Assembly (NCBI RefSeq): GCF_002148795.1
Contig: NZ_MPOB01000011.1
Location: forward strand, 1 to 64,000
Direction: 5' to 3'
DNA from: Oceanibaculum nanhaiense
GTDB lineage: Bacteria > Pseudomonadota > Alphaproteobacteria > Oceanibaculales > Oceanibaculaceae
DNA: 64,000 nt
Both the position numbers and the translations under genes were made by a program. Below the pieces are notes generated by a model, which had not been told where the DNA came from, made no database searches, and saw only the letters and a program-made list of their open reading frames with translations. Of this stretch, positions 44,672 to 52,311 are shown in pieces. How positions within the stretch are numbered: position 1 is the stretch's first letter; each line of letters opens with the position of its first letter.

Positions 44672-44953
44672 ATGGCAAACAATCTGCACATATCGTACGA
44701 CCTTCATTCACCTGGACAAAATTACGATGATGTCACTGACGCCATAAAATCTCTTGGCAAATGGGCAAAAATTCATGAATCGTTTTGGTATGTGAAGTCA
44801 AAGAAATCGGCATCTGAGGCTTGTGATATAGTTTGGGCCGCATGTGATGAAAACGATACTGTATATGTGGTTGATGCCACTAATAACAACGCAGCGTGGC
44901 AAAACTTACCAGACAATGTTTCTAATTTTATTATGGAGAAATGGCACCAATGA
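44672..44953 (+). CDS. Small SinR/Cas2-fold-like protein
   Basis: A 93-residue protein, AT-rich compared with its surroundings. The start LHISYDLHSPG and the pattern IKSLGKWAKIHESFWYVKS, then NDTVYVVDATNNNAAW, match the SinR-like group of small ferredoxin-fold proteins related to Cas2 and VapD. An Asp at residue 10 lies where Cas2 nucleases have a catalytic Asp. There is no CRISPR array or other cas gene in the window. It may be a small nuclease or toxin. Low GC and isolated context suggest horizontal transfer. Confidence 0.6.
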   Translation: MANNLHISYDLHSPGQNYDDVTDAIKSLGKWAKIHESFWYVKSKKSASEACDIVWAACDENDTVYVVDATNNNAAWQNLPDNVSNFIMEKWHQ

Positions 44954-45079
44954 ATCCAGATACGCCCTTTGGCCGTGCCTTATAGTGACCGTACGGAAGA
45001 CCATCGATACGAATAGATATACGGAGTGCTTTTGCTACAAAATGAACTACCATTTTTCGCATTCTATTTCTCCTAAATG

Positions 45080-45109
45080 AAGAAGCCCGGCTCACTGGCC
45101 GGGCTTCTT
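45080..45109 (-). terminator. Terminator of the vapBC45 operon
   Basis: AAGAAGCCCGG (45080-45090) and CCGGGCTTCTT (45099-45109) form a perfect 11-bp stem. On the minus strand it overlaps the 3' end of the 55-residue gene, whose stop codon lies in the loop, and is followed by CATTTAGG. The plus side continues GGGTTTATC, so the T-runs are short on both strands. Confidence 0.65.
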
Positions 45110-45259
45110 GGGTTTATCGTCCTTCGGCGGCTGCGCCTTGGCGATCCGTTTCAGTTTCGCCTCAAAGGCTTCCGCTGATTCGTCGCACCCGCTTTCGCGA
45201 GCGGCCTTTTTGAATCTCTCATATTGATCGGCGATGGAGTTCTTGGGCGTCGCATTCAT
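45092..45259 (-). CDS. Small protein coupled to vapC45
   Basis: A 55-residue protein: M-N-A, then PKNSIADQYERFKKAARESG, CDESAEAFEAKLKRIAK and a Lys/Pro-rich end. It looks helical and charged. Its ATG overlaps the toxin stop by four bases (ATGA), and the stop lies inside the operon terminator, so it is the third gene of the vapB-vapC transcript. I recall short proteins of this style (ADQ-x-RF-x-KAAR) elsewhere in alphaproteobacteria but know no function. It could be an additional regulator of the toxin. Confidence 0.65.
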   Translation of the reverse strand: MNATPKNSIADQYERFKKAARESGCDESAEAFEAKLKRIAKAQPPKDDKPKKPGQ

Positions 45260-45666
45260 CGCAGATTAACTTTCTCTAATCGGGCATTTGACCGAAGCCG
45301 GTATAGATAAGGAGGCTTCTCGCTTTTTATGATTTCCATCATTTTCGGGTAGCCACGAACGAACAGGCAAACCTTGTCCCACGTTGGCATTTGCGCTCCC
45401 CAGATAGCAAACCCCGCAACTTTATGCTGCTTGATTGCTAGCGCCTCGACTTCTAGATGCTGAAACTTACTGTCATGGGTGAAGGCCACCCAACCGCGCT
45501 CTCCACAGATTTTCAACCACGCATCATCGGTCATATCTTGTGGGAATCGGTTCCTCTTATTGTGCTGATGCTCCACAGAAAATGGCGGATTAGCGCGCTC
45601 CAGAAATTCTGGAAGCCGCTTCCCAAAACAACGATCAAAATAGAACGTTAGTTTAGCCACTTCCAC
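45256..45666 (-). CDS. VapC45-type PIN-like toxin
   Basis: A 136-residue PIN-like domain protein, probably an RNase toxin. The acidic residues expected for metal binding are visible: Asp11 in LTFYFDRCFGKRLPEFL, Asp47-48 in MTDDAWLKICGERGW and Asp65 in AFTHDSKFQ. This resembles the VapC45 PIN-like group described from Mycobacterium rather than the classic VapC. Its start lies 19 bases inside the upstream antitoxin gene. Target RNA unknown. Confidence 0.75.
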   Translation of the reverse strand: MEVAKLTFYFDRCFGKRLPEFLERANPPFSVEHQHNKRNRFPQDMTDDAWLKICGERGWVAFTHDSKFQHLEVEALAIKQHKVAGFAIWGAQMPTWDKVCLFVRGYPKMMEIIKSEKPPYLYRLRSNARLEKVNLR

Positions 45667-46343
45667 ATGCCGTTTTCTATGCCTTCAAACTTCAGCGCAT
45701 AAGCAACTTGAGAGTTGTCTATGCCGAAATCATCAGCGATTTCTTCAACGGTCTCCCCCGCAGACCACCGTCCCTTTATCACCCACGTAGGGGTGCCTCC
45801 TACACTAGGCGCGCCAAATGCTACTCTCGGGTCTATGACTATTGGTGACGATGGGCCATCGATGTGCCACTTAACCACTATGCCGCGACGTTCGTATTCA
45901 AATTCTTCTAAGCGGCCTAGAATATGTTCCCACGCCAGCTGCCCAGATTGATCAGGGCGCAGCACCTTTCCGTTACCACGTTCCCCGATTATCTGCTGAT
46001 AATCCATAACCAGGCGATGCCCATCCGCCTTAAATCGATGCTCTGCAAAGGGAAACTCCGATTTTAGTTCCTTGCTAATGTAGTCGCGGGCGTTTCGAAT
46101 CGAATTCAATCGTATGCCGGCTCTTCGAAAGGCTGCGACTACAGCTACCTCGATTAATTGCATGTAGCTTAGGGCGGCTCGCTTTTCGCGGACGGACAGC
46201 GTTTGGCGCGCCCCAACCTTGTGCCAATCCGCAACGGTTTTCGCGGAAATCTTGGCGTACTTTGCAGCCTCTCCAACTTGGTAGTTGGGGACAAATAGCC
46301 GCCTTTGCCAAGGCTCCAACTTTCGCGCTGACTGTGCCGCCAT
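45648..46343 (-). CDS. VapB45-type antitoxin with N-terminal HTH and C-terminal DUF433
   Basis: A 231-residue protein. The N-terminus (YQVGEAAKYAKISAKTVADW) is a MerR-like helix-turn-helix, and the C-terminus (DPRVAFGAPSVGGTPTWVIK, then AGETVEEIADDFGI) is a DUF433 domain. This two-domain layout is that of VapB45 (Rv2018), partner of VapC45. The ATG at 46343 keeps GAGG six bases upstream. An IS1595-type element ends about 17 bp upstream, so the original promoter is displaced or the operon is now driven from the insertion sequence. Confidence 0.75.
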   Translation of the reverse strand: MAAQSARKLEPWQRRLFVPNYQVGEAAKYAKISAKTVADWHKVGARQTLSVREKRAALSYMQLIEVAVVAAFRRAGIRLNSIRNARDYISKELKSEFPFAEHRFKADGHRLVMDYQQIIGERGNGKVLRPDQSGQLAWEHILGRLEEFEYERRGIVVKWHIDGPSSPIVIDPRVAFGAPSVGGTPTWVIKGRWSAGETVEEIADDFGIDNSQVAYALKFEGIENGMWKWLN

Positions 46344-46355
46344 CAGCCGCCTCGC

Positions 46356-47267
46356 TTAGATACAAGGTGTTTGGTATTTGAGCCGCTTTCCTACCACACC
46401 TTCAAGAACTTTAAGCACGCGCGATTGATCCCCGACACCGTTGGCCTCCCGATAATTGTACCGGAAGTCGAACTCCGCCAGATAGCGATGCAGGTGCTTT
46501 TTGGCACAGTGCTGATACACGCCCTTCATGCCGCGCTTGAAGATGCTGAAATAGCCCTCAATCGTGTTCGTATGGACTTCACCAACTACATATTCTTCGC
46601 GGCCATGACGGACGACGCCATGAGCGGCGAACTCCTTGCCGATGCGCAGATAGTGACCGGCTTCATCGGTAGCTAGGCGAGCCTCGCGCGCCATGTTCTC
46701 ACGCAGGATCGGCGCGATGGTGGCGGGCTTGAGATCATCCACCACCATGCTACGTGCCCGACCGGACTCGCGATCAACCAGCGTGAGAACCTTCATCTTG
46801 TGGTGATAGGCGCGCTTCTTGGGCTTGCCCGGCTCGCGACCGATGAAAGTTTCATCAACCTCAACCACGCCACCTTCGCCGCCCATCGGCTCCATACCCA
46901 TCGTGCGCATGGCCTCGCGGATACGGTGCGCCATGAACCAAGCCGTCTTGTAGGTGACTTCCAGCGTACGATGAAGCTGATGAGCGCTAATGCCCTTCTT
47001 GCTGGAGGCCATCAGAAAGACAGCCTGGAACCACTTGTGCAGCGGGACGTGGCTGGACTCGAACACGGTGCCGACCTTCACGGTAAACTGCTTACGGCAC
47101 GCACCGCACTTCTTGAGGCCAATCCGGGTGGTCTTGCCCTTGATCTCGTATGCCTTCCCAACCGTGCCGCAATGCGGGCATACAATGCCATCAGCCCAGA
47201 GGATTTCCTCTAGCTTCGCAAACGCGGCGGCTTCGTCATGAAAGTAGGGCTGGGAAAGCACGGACAT
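46356..47267 (-). CDS. IS1595-family transposase
   Basis: A 303-residue DDE transposase of the ISXO2/IS1595 type. A zinc-ribbon (CPHCGTVG to CGACRKQF, about 30-60) precedes the catalytic core with VEVDETFIGREPGKPKKRAY, LATDEAGHY and HTNTIEGYFSIFKRGMKG. No frameshift is seen, so it may be active. The last codons and stop appear to lie outside the element end, in flanking DNA, so the C-terminus may be altered by the insertion. Confidence 0.92.
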   Translation of the reverse strand: MSVLSQPYFHDEAAAFAKLEEILWADGIVCPHCGTVGKAYEIKGKTTRIGLKKCGACRKQFTVKVGTVFESSHVPLHKWFQAVFLMASSKKGISAHQLHRTLEVTYKTAWFMAHRIREAMRTMGMEPMGGEGGVVEVDETFIGREPGKPKKRAYHHKMKVLTLVDRESGRARSMVVDDLKPATIAPILRENMAREARLATDEAGHYLRIGKEFAAHGVVRHGREEYVVGEVHTNTIEGYFSIFKRGMKGVYQHCAKKHLHRYLAEFDFRYNYREANGVGDQSRVLKVLEGVVGKRLKYQTPCI

Positions 47268-47316
47268 GGCTCAATCTCCTTATGAGCCTTATCTTATCAA
47301 ATCCGATGGGTTTGTA
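46361..47316 (-). mobile_element. IS1595-family insertion sequence (estimated ends)
   Basis: The ends are estimated from imperfect inverted repeats: TACAAGGTGTTTGGTATTTGA at the left, against TACAAACCCATCGGATTTGA read inward on the minus strand at the right (47297-47316). They share TACAA, GG and ATTTGA. The resulting length, about 956 bp, is normal for the family. I could not find a convincing 8-bp target duplication, so the boundaries are provisional. Confidence 0.6.
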
Positions 47317-47354
47317 AAGTATACAATCGCCTTTCGTTTTGGAGCAAAGCCCCC

Positions 47355-48125
47355 GTGAAAATCGCCACCTGGAACGTGAATTCGATCAAGGCTCGCCTGC
47401 CCAATGTGCTGGAATGGCTGAAGGAAGCCGATCCGGACGTGGCACTGCTGCAGGAGATCAAATGCCAGGCCGTGGACTTCCCGGCGATGGAGTTCCAGTC
47501 GATGGGCTATCAGGTGCATGCCGTCGGCCAGAAGAGCTATAACGGCGTTGCGCTGCTGTCGAAACAGCCGGCCAGCGATGTGATCGAAGGGCTGCCCGGC
47601 GATGTGTCGGACGAGCAGGCGCGCTATGTCGAGGCCACCGTTGGTGGCGTCCGTGTCGCCTCGATCTACCTGCCGAACGGCAATCCTGTCGATAGCGAGA
47701 AATATCCCTACAAGCTCGGCTGGATGAAGCGCCTGAAGGCGCATGCCGCATTGCTGCTGGCCAGCGAACAGCCGGTCGTGCTGGCCGGCGACTATAATGT
47801 GATCCCGGAACCGCGCGATTGCTACGACCCGGTGGCCTGGGCCGGGGATGCGCTGTTCCTGCCTGAAACCCGCCGGCATTTCCGGGAAATCGTCAATCTG
47901 GGATATACCGACGCTTTCCGGGCGATCAATCCGCAGCGCGTCGCCTACAGCTTCTGGGACTATCAGGCCGGGCGCTGGCCGCGCGACGAAGGAATCCGCA
48001 TCGACCATCTGCTGCTCTCCCCGCAGGCCGCCGACCGGCTCCGTGATGCAGGCATCGACAAGCATGTGCGCGGCCGCGAGAAGGCGTCCGACCACACCCC
48101 GGTCTGGTGTGTTCTGGACTCCTGA
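47355..48125 (+). CDS. xthA: Exodeoxyribonuclease III
   Basis: A 256-residue AP endonuclease/exonuclease of the EEP superfamily for base-excision repair. Motifs are IATWNVNSIKARL, LQEIKC with the metal-binding Glu, LAGDYNVIPEPRDCYDP and the C-terminal ASDHTPVWC with catalytic Asp-His. It begins with GTG at 47355, consistent with the family N-terminus MKIATWNV. The IS right end lies about 38 bp upstream, so its promoter has been brought next to the element. Confidence 0.97.
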   Translation: MKIATWNVNSIKARLPNVLEWLKEADPDVALLQEIKCQAVDFPAMEFQSMGYQVHAVGQKSYNGVALLSKQPASDVIEGLPGDVSDEQARYVEATVGGVRVASIYLPNGNPVDSEKYPYKLGWMKRLKAHAALLLASEQPVVLAGDYNVIPEPRDCYDPVAWAGDALFLPETRRHFREIVNLGYTDAFRAINPQRVAYSFWDYQAGRWPRDEGIRIDHLLLSPQAADRLRDAGIDKHVRGREKASDHTPVWCVLDS

Positions 48126-48196
48126 GGCTTTTGCGGGTAGTCTGAAATATAGGTGGCTAGAAGGCTGCCCCACAGGATTACCGAAAGGAAGCCAAA

Positions 48197-48373
48197 ATGG
48201 CGATTGGTCCCGTTGACACCACCGGCCTTGCCGTGATCGGCATGCGCAGCGAAAAGCAGCAGGCTCAGGTTGCGGCCCAGGCAGTCACCCAGGCGCTGGA
48301 AGCCACCAAGCAGATCGCGCAGCAGGCCGCTTCTTCTTCTTCCGGCAGTTCCTCGGTCGATATCTCGGTCTAG
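48197..48373 (+). CDS. Small 58-residue protein of unknown function
   Basis: Encodes 58 residues: MAIGPVDTTGLAVIGMRSEK, then a Gln/Ala-rich helix (QQAQVAAQAVTQALEATKQ) and a Ser-rich tail ending VDISV. A strong ribosome site AAAGGAAG lies six bases before the ATG, and an intrinsic terminator follows, so it is an independent, real gene. It has no signal peptide or membrane segment. The opening MAI-x-PV is shared with the 238-residue gene at 51.5-52.2 kb. I know no function. It is vaguely like YjfB-type motility proteins in length and composition. Confidence 0.7.
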   Translation: MAIGPVDTTGLAVIGMRSEKQQAQVAAQAVTQALEATKQIAQQAASSSSGSSSVDISV

Positions 48374-48399
48374 CCTCAAGACCTCACAGTCTCTACCGG

Positions 48400-48432
48400 A
48401 AGCGGCGGACCGGATGGTTGCGCCGCTTTTTT
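48400..48432 (+). terminator. Intrinsic terminator of the 58-residue gene
   Basis: AAGCGGCG (48400-48407) and CGCCGCTT (48421-48428) form a perfect 8-bp stem with a 13-nt loop, running into six Ts (48427-48432). It lies 26 bp after the small-gene stop. Confidence 0.85.
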
Positions 48433-48475
48433 GGCTGCGATATGTTCCTGTTATGTTCGATGTCAGGAGAGGGAT

Positions 48476-48928
48476 ATGAGCGAAACGCGCTATGAAGGCG
48501 GATGCCTGTGCGGCGCCGTCCGCTATGAGGCAACCGGCCCGGTCCGGGTCTCCGGATGGTGCCATTGCCGGCTGTGCCAGCGCTCTGTCGGTGCGCCCGC
48601 CGTGCCCTGGGGCAGTTTCTTCCTGAAGAATTTCCGTTGGACCAAGGGCACACCCGCCCTGCACCACTCCACCCCGCAGGCGGAGCGCAGCTTCTGCCCA
48701 CATTGCGGCACCTCGCTGACCTTCCGCTATCTCGGCAGTGACCCGGCGGAGATGGATGTCACGCTGGCCAGTCTGGACGATCCCGAAGCGCTGCACCCGC
48801 AATGGCATATCTGGACCATGTCGAGTCCAGGCTGGGTGCATTTCGATGACGGGCGGAAGCAGTATCAGGATAATGGGCCGGATCGTATGAAGGACCCGGA
48901 GCTGCCCTCGCCACTGGGGCCGCGCTGA
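48476..48928 (+). CDS. GFA-domain zinc protein
   Basis: A 150-residue GFA (glutathione-dependent formaldehyde-activating-like) domain protein. Zinc cysteines are in GGCLCGAVRYEA, SGWCHCRLCQRSVG and SFCPHCGTSL. Apart from the founding member, the reaction of this family is mostly unknown, so formaldehyde activity should not be assumed. The ATG at 48476 has AGGAGAGG upstream. It is a stand-alone gene. Confidence 0.88.
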   Translation: MSETRYEGGCLCGAVRYEATGPVRVSGWCHCRLCQRSVGAPAVPWGSFFLKNFRWTKGTPALHHSTPQAERSFCPHCGTSLTFRYLGSDPAEMDVTLASLDDPEALHPQWHIWTMSSPGWVHFDDGRKQYQDNGPDRMKDPELPSPLGPR

Positions 48929-48984
48929 CGAGAACCCTGAGGGAAAGACGAGGAACATGTTCCCTGCGCACGCGTTCGGTAAGG

Positions 48985-49608
48985 ATGGTTTCCAGAACGA
49001 TCGCAGAAGGTAATCAGGATAGCAGCACGCCAACCTCGGTGGTTGATCTGCTGGCGAGGCTGGAACGGTTGGCCAGGTCAGGCGAGGACATGTCGCTGGA
49101 CAGCGTCATGAAGATCGCCGGTCATCGCTTCACTGGACCGCTGCTTCTGATTCCGGGTCTGATTATATTTTCTCCCCTGAGTGGTATTCCGCTGCTGCCC
49201 ACTTTCCTGGGGGTGACGGTTTCCCTGATTTGTGTGCAGATGATCCTCGGACGCCGCCATCTCTGGTTTCCCGCGGGCATGCAGTCAGCTTCGCTTGATG
49301 CGAGCCGCGTCCTCCGGCTGGTCCGGTTCCTGAAGAAACCGGCCCACTATCTCGACCGGGCAACCGGCCAGCGCCTCACCTGGATGACGCATGGCCTTGC
49401 GACGCGATTTTCCGCCGCAATCTGCCTGTTGGCGGCGCTCAGCATGCCGTTTCTCGAAATCATACCATTCGCATCGACACTCGCCGGAGCGGTGATTGCT
49501 TTATTTGGTCTGTCGCTGACCACCCGGGACGGCTTGCTGATGCTGTTCGCCCTGATCTTCTTCGGCGGCCTCACGGCCCTGGGCGGAAACCTCCTGCTTG
49601 CAGACTGA
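48985..49608 (+). CDS. ExoD family membrane protein
   Basis: A 207-residue protein of the ExoD family, named for a rhizobial gene affecting exopolysaccharide production and alkali tolerance. It has several hydrophobic segments (FTGPLLLIPGLIIFSPLSG, TFLGVTVSLICVQMILG, and a C-terminal helix hairpin). RRHLWFPAGMQSASLDA is a typical family segment. The molecular function is not known. No exopolysaccharide genes are adjacent. Confidence 0.85.
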   Translation: MVSRTIAEGNQDSSTPTSVVDLLARLERLARSGEDMSLDSVMKIAGHRFTGPLLLIPGLIIFSPLSGIPLLPTFLGVTVSLICVQMILGRRHLWFPAGMQSASLDASRVLRLVRFLKKPAHYLDRATGQRLTWMTHGLATRFSAAICLLAALSMPFLEIIPFASTLAGAVIALFGLSLTTRDGLLMLFALIFFGGLTALGGNLLLAD

Positions 49609-49679
49609 CCAATCGGTGGGAACCCGAAGCCGCCCTTATCGGTTGCACCGAACAGACAGGCAGTAGAGGAGGCAGGATC

Positions 49680-49868
49680 ATGCCCGCAAAATCGAAAGCC
49701 CAGCAGAAAGCCGCCGGCGCGGCACTGGCGGCCAAACGCGGCGAGGCCCGGAAGAGCGACCTTCAGGGCGCATCGAAAGAGATGTACGAGTCGATGACCG
49801 AGGCCGAGCTGGAAGAGCTGGCCTCGACCAGCCGAAAGGGCAAGCCGGAGCGTGTCGGCGACAAGTAG
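49680..49868 (+). CDS. DUF3008 family small protein
   Basis: A 62-residue, strongly charged protein: MPAKSKAQQKAAGAALAAKR, then DLQGASKEMYESM and LEELASTSRKGKPERV. This is the DUF3008 pattern, common in proteobacteria and sometimes stress-induced. GAGGAGG lies just before the ATG. It is probably nucleic-acid-associated or disordered (inference). It ends 12 bp before the stop of the convergent M81 gene. Confidence 0.85.
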   Translation: MPAKSKAQQKAAGAALAAKRGEARKSDLQGASKEMYESMTEAELEELASTSRKGKPERVGDK

Positions 49869-49880
49869 GCTCCGGCCCTC

Positions 49881-51380
49881 TTACCCCTCGAACACCGGCC
49901 CCAGCGGGCGCAGCTTGATGCCCTTGCGCAGCCGGGTCCAGGGCAGCAGCGCCGGATCGGCCACCATCGGGCCGGGCGCGGTGCAGACCAGCACCTCTTG
50001 GGCGATCGGCTGGAAATCGGCGCGGAAATGCACCGAGCTCTTGTTCACCAGTATGCCTTTGCGGGTCGGCTCGATGCCGACATGGCGGTACATTTCCTGA
50101 TCCGCCATCTGCGCTTTCTTGCAGGCGACGACGATCTCTACATCGCGAATCTTCAGGCAGGCCATCGGCCCCAGATTCATCCTGGCGCCTTTGTAGAACG
50201 GACCGGTCCCCGTAAACACGCCGGTGTTCAGCTTCACCACCTTGAAGGTCGCGTGGAACGGCTTGTCGCCCGGAATGTTCGACTTGCCGCCCAGCGCCAC
50301 GGTGATCTCCGCCCCCTCGCCGGCGCTGTGGGCGATGCGCGCCACCTCCTCATCGACCATGATGCCGATGGCGGCGTTCGGCGCGTCATTCTCGACCAGC
50401 GCGCGCAGCATGCCGGTGGTGTTGGAATCACCACCCGCCCCCGGATTGTCTTGGGTGTCGGCAATGACCACCGGCTTGTTGGCGGAGCGCGCGATCTTCA
50501 TCGCGTACTTCACGCCCTCGTCCGGCTCGTACAGCTTGCCGGCGAATTTCGCCTCATTGCGCAGGATTTCCTCCTCCAGCGCCTTTGCCGCCTTGTCGGC
50601 CTTCACCTGATCGGTGGCATAGACCATAAGCGACGGGCCGCAATGATGGATGTCGGCCGCCGGGAAGCCGGGCGTGAAGGAAACCCGCGCGACATCGCCC
50701 TTCTCCAGCTCCTCCGTCATCTCGTAGATCGACTTGGTCGGCTCCATCAGCGTGCATTGGAAATTCAGCGGGATCAGGAAGGGAATCTGCCGGAACGCCT
50801 TGTTCACCGCGCCGGAGCCGCGCAGCAGATTGTCCAGATGGATCGCCGTGCGTCGGCCGGTATCGGCCATATCGACATGCGGGTAGGTGCGGTAGGCGAC
50901 CAGCGCTTCGGCGTATTTGATCATCTCCGGCGTGGTGTTGGAATGCAGGTCGAGGCTGGCCATCACCGGCACCTTCGGCCCGACGAGCTCCCGCACCCGG
51001 CGCAGCAATTCGCCTTCGCCATCCTCCAGATGCTCGGTCACCATGGCGCCGTGCAGGCAGAGATAGACCGCCTCGAACGGCCCCTTGTCGCGGATGCCGT
51101 CCACGATCATGCCGGCGATGCGCTCATAGGCGTCCTCGGTCACATGCGCGGACGGGCTGGCGGCGCCCCAGGCGGTCGGCACCAGCTCATGGCCGCGTTC
51201 CTGCGCTTCCTCGATGAAGCCTGCGATCGACAGGTTGATGCCCTTCACCGCGTCGAACAGATCGCCACCGGAGACCAGCGCCGGCCAGCTGCCGCCGCGC
51301 GCGAAATCCTCGAATGTCGCCTTGGAGGGGGCGAAGGTGTTGGTCTCGTGCTGGAAGCCGCCGATCGCGATACGCGCCAT
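49881..51380 (-). CDS. M81 family metallopeptidase (MlrC-like)
   Basis: A 499-residue MlrC/M81 protein. The N-terminus RIAIGGFQHETNTFAPSKAT is characteristic. Metal ligands of the family are visible in LCLHGAM, ASLDLHSNTTPEM and HVDMADTGRR, and the C-terminal DUF1485 half contains ADTQDNPGAGGDSNTTGML. The founding member hydrolyses linearised microcystin peptides, but most members have unknown substrates. The ATG at 51380 fits the family start. Confidence 0.9.
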   Translation of the reverse strand: MARIAIGGFQHETNTFAPSKATFEDFARGGSWPALVSGGDLFDAVKGINLSIAGFIEEAQERGHELVPTAWGAASPSAHVTEDAYERIAGMIVDGIRDKGPFEAVYLCLHGAMVTEHLEDGEGELLRRVRELVGPKVPVMASLDLHSNTTPEMIKYAEALVAYRTYPHVDMADTGRRTAIHLDNLLRGSGAVNKAFRQIPFLIPLNFQCTLMEPTKSIYEMTEELEKGDVARVSFTPGFPAADIHHCGPSLMVYATDQVKADKAAKALEEEILRNEAKFAGKLYEPDEGVKYAMKIARSANKPVVIADTQDNPGAGGDSNTTGMLRALVENDAPNAAIGIMVDEEVARIAHSAGEGAEITVALGGKSNIPGDKPFHATFKVVKLNTGVFTGTGPFYKGARMNLGPMACLKIRDVEIVVACKKAQMADQEMYRHVGIEPTRKGILVNKSSVHFRADFQPIAQEVLVCTAPGPMVADPALLPWTRLRKGIKLRPLGPVFEG

Positions 51381-51476
51381 GGGAAATTGTCTCCACTGCT
51401 TACAGATATTGGGTGCAGCGAAGGATGCCCGCCCCGGCCGGGCCGGGCAAGGGCGCAATCGTCAGGAAAGTGGGAT

Positions 51477-52193
51477 TCAGGCTGACAGGTTAAAGCCGCT
51501 ATTGCCCATCAGCCGTTCCAGCAGCGGCTTCAGCGCACCGGTATCGCCCTTCCGGAAGCGGTTCAGCGCGTCCTGGGTCTCGCGCAACTGGTCCATCGCC
51601 TTCTGCAGCCGCTCATCGCCGTTGGAAGCACCGCCCAGCGTGCTGTCGTTGCGCACATAGCGTGCCTGCTCGAAGCCGGCGGACAATTCCTTCTTGGTCA
51701 GCGGCACGGCCGCGCCGGCCACATCCATGACCCTGCTGTCCTCGGCCGAGACCTTGCCGTCGCGCGACAATCCGGCCTCGATGCCGATGCCCAGGATCGA
51801 GGCCAGCGAGCTGCCGCCCGCACTGTACTGTGTGGACACCTGCGCCAGACGGATGTCGAACCCGTCGACGCTGCTGTCGCTGGCGGCCTTGTCGATCAGG
51901 CCGGACAGGCTGGAGAGCGTCTTGTCGATGGCGGCATTCGCCTCCGACTCTTTCTTGTAGAACACGTTGAAGAATTGCGAGAGCTGCTCGCGCAGCTGGC
52001 CGCGTATCGCATCCGGGTCGCGATTCTCGATGATGAAGCCCAGCATCTGCGGCTTGGCGCCGGTGGTGGAGCGTACGACATACATGCCGGGCGCGGCTTC
52101 TCCTGCGGGCTGTGCGGACGCAACATTAGGCCGGCTGCCCGAGGAAGCCGTCTGGGGATTATAGGAGTATGTCGCTACCGGGTTGATCGCCAT
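51477..52193 (-). CDS. Uncharacterised 238-residue protein
   Basis: I do not recognise this protein. The first 40 residues are Ser/Ala/Pro-rich and probably disordered (MAINPVATYSYNPQTASSGS). The middle reads as helices (LREQLSQFFNVFYKKESEAN, AAIDKTLSSLSGLIDKAA), and residues 200-230 form another helical stretch. It has no signal peptide and no membrane segment. Gly/Ser-rich loops with helical blocks resemble secreted or flagellum-associated proteins, but that is only an impression. It is flanked by the M81 gene and ilvD, both on the same strand, with a terminator hairpin upstream. Confidence 0.6.
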   Translation of the reverse strand: MAINPVATYSYNPQTASSGSRPNVASAQPAGEAAPGMYVVRSTTGAKPQMLGFIIENRDPDAIRGQLREQLSQFFNVFYKKESEANAAIDKTLSSLSGLIDKAASDSSVDGFDIRLAQVSTQYSAGGSSLASILGIGIEAGLSRDGKVSAEDSRVMDVAGAAVPLTKKELSAGFEQARYVRNDSTLGGASNGDERLQKAMDQLRETQDALNRFRKGDTGALKPLLERLMGNSGFNLSA

Positions 52194-52257
52194 GGTATTT
52201 TACCGCCGCGTTCGGGCACCTCTTCTCGATGCCGCTAAATACTAATATAGGCCAAAC

Positions 52258-52298
52258 GAGACGGGACCGCCAGCGTTTCCCGCTGACGGTCCCGTCTC
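52258..52298 (-). terminator. Long hairpin after ilvD
   Basis: GAGACGGGACCGCCAGCG (52258-52275) and CGCTGACGGTCCCGTCTC (52281-52298) pair along 18 positions with one mismatch around a 5-nt loop. It begins 13 bp after the ilvD stop. The following GTTTGG on the minus strand is a poor T-run, so it may act as a 3' stabiliser as well as a terminator. Confidence 0.75.
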
Positions 52299-52311
52299 AG
52301 GCCGAACGCTG

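Noticed and set aside
44672-44953. CRISPR-Cas system suggested by the Cas2-like fold
   Set aside because: No repeat-spacer array and no other cas gene is visible anywhere in the window.
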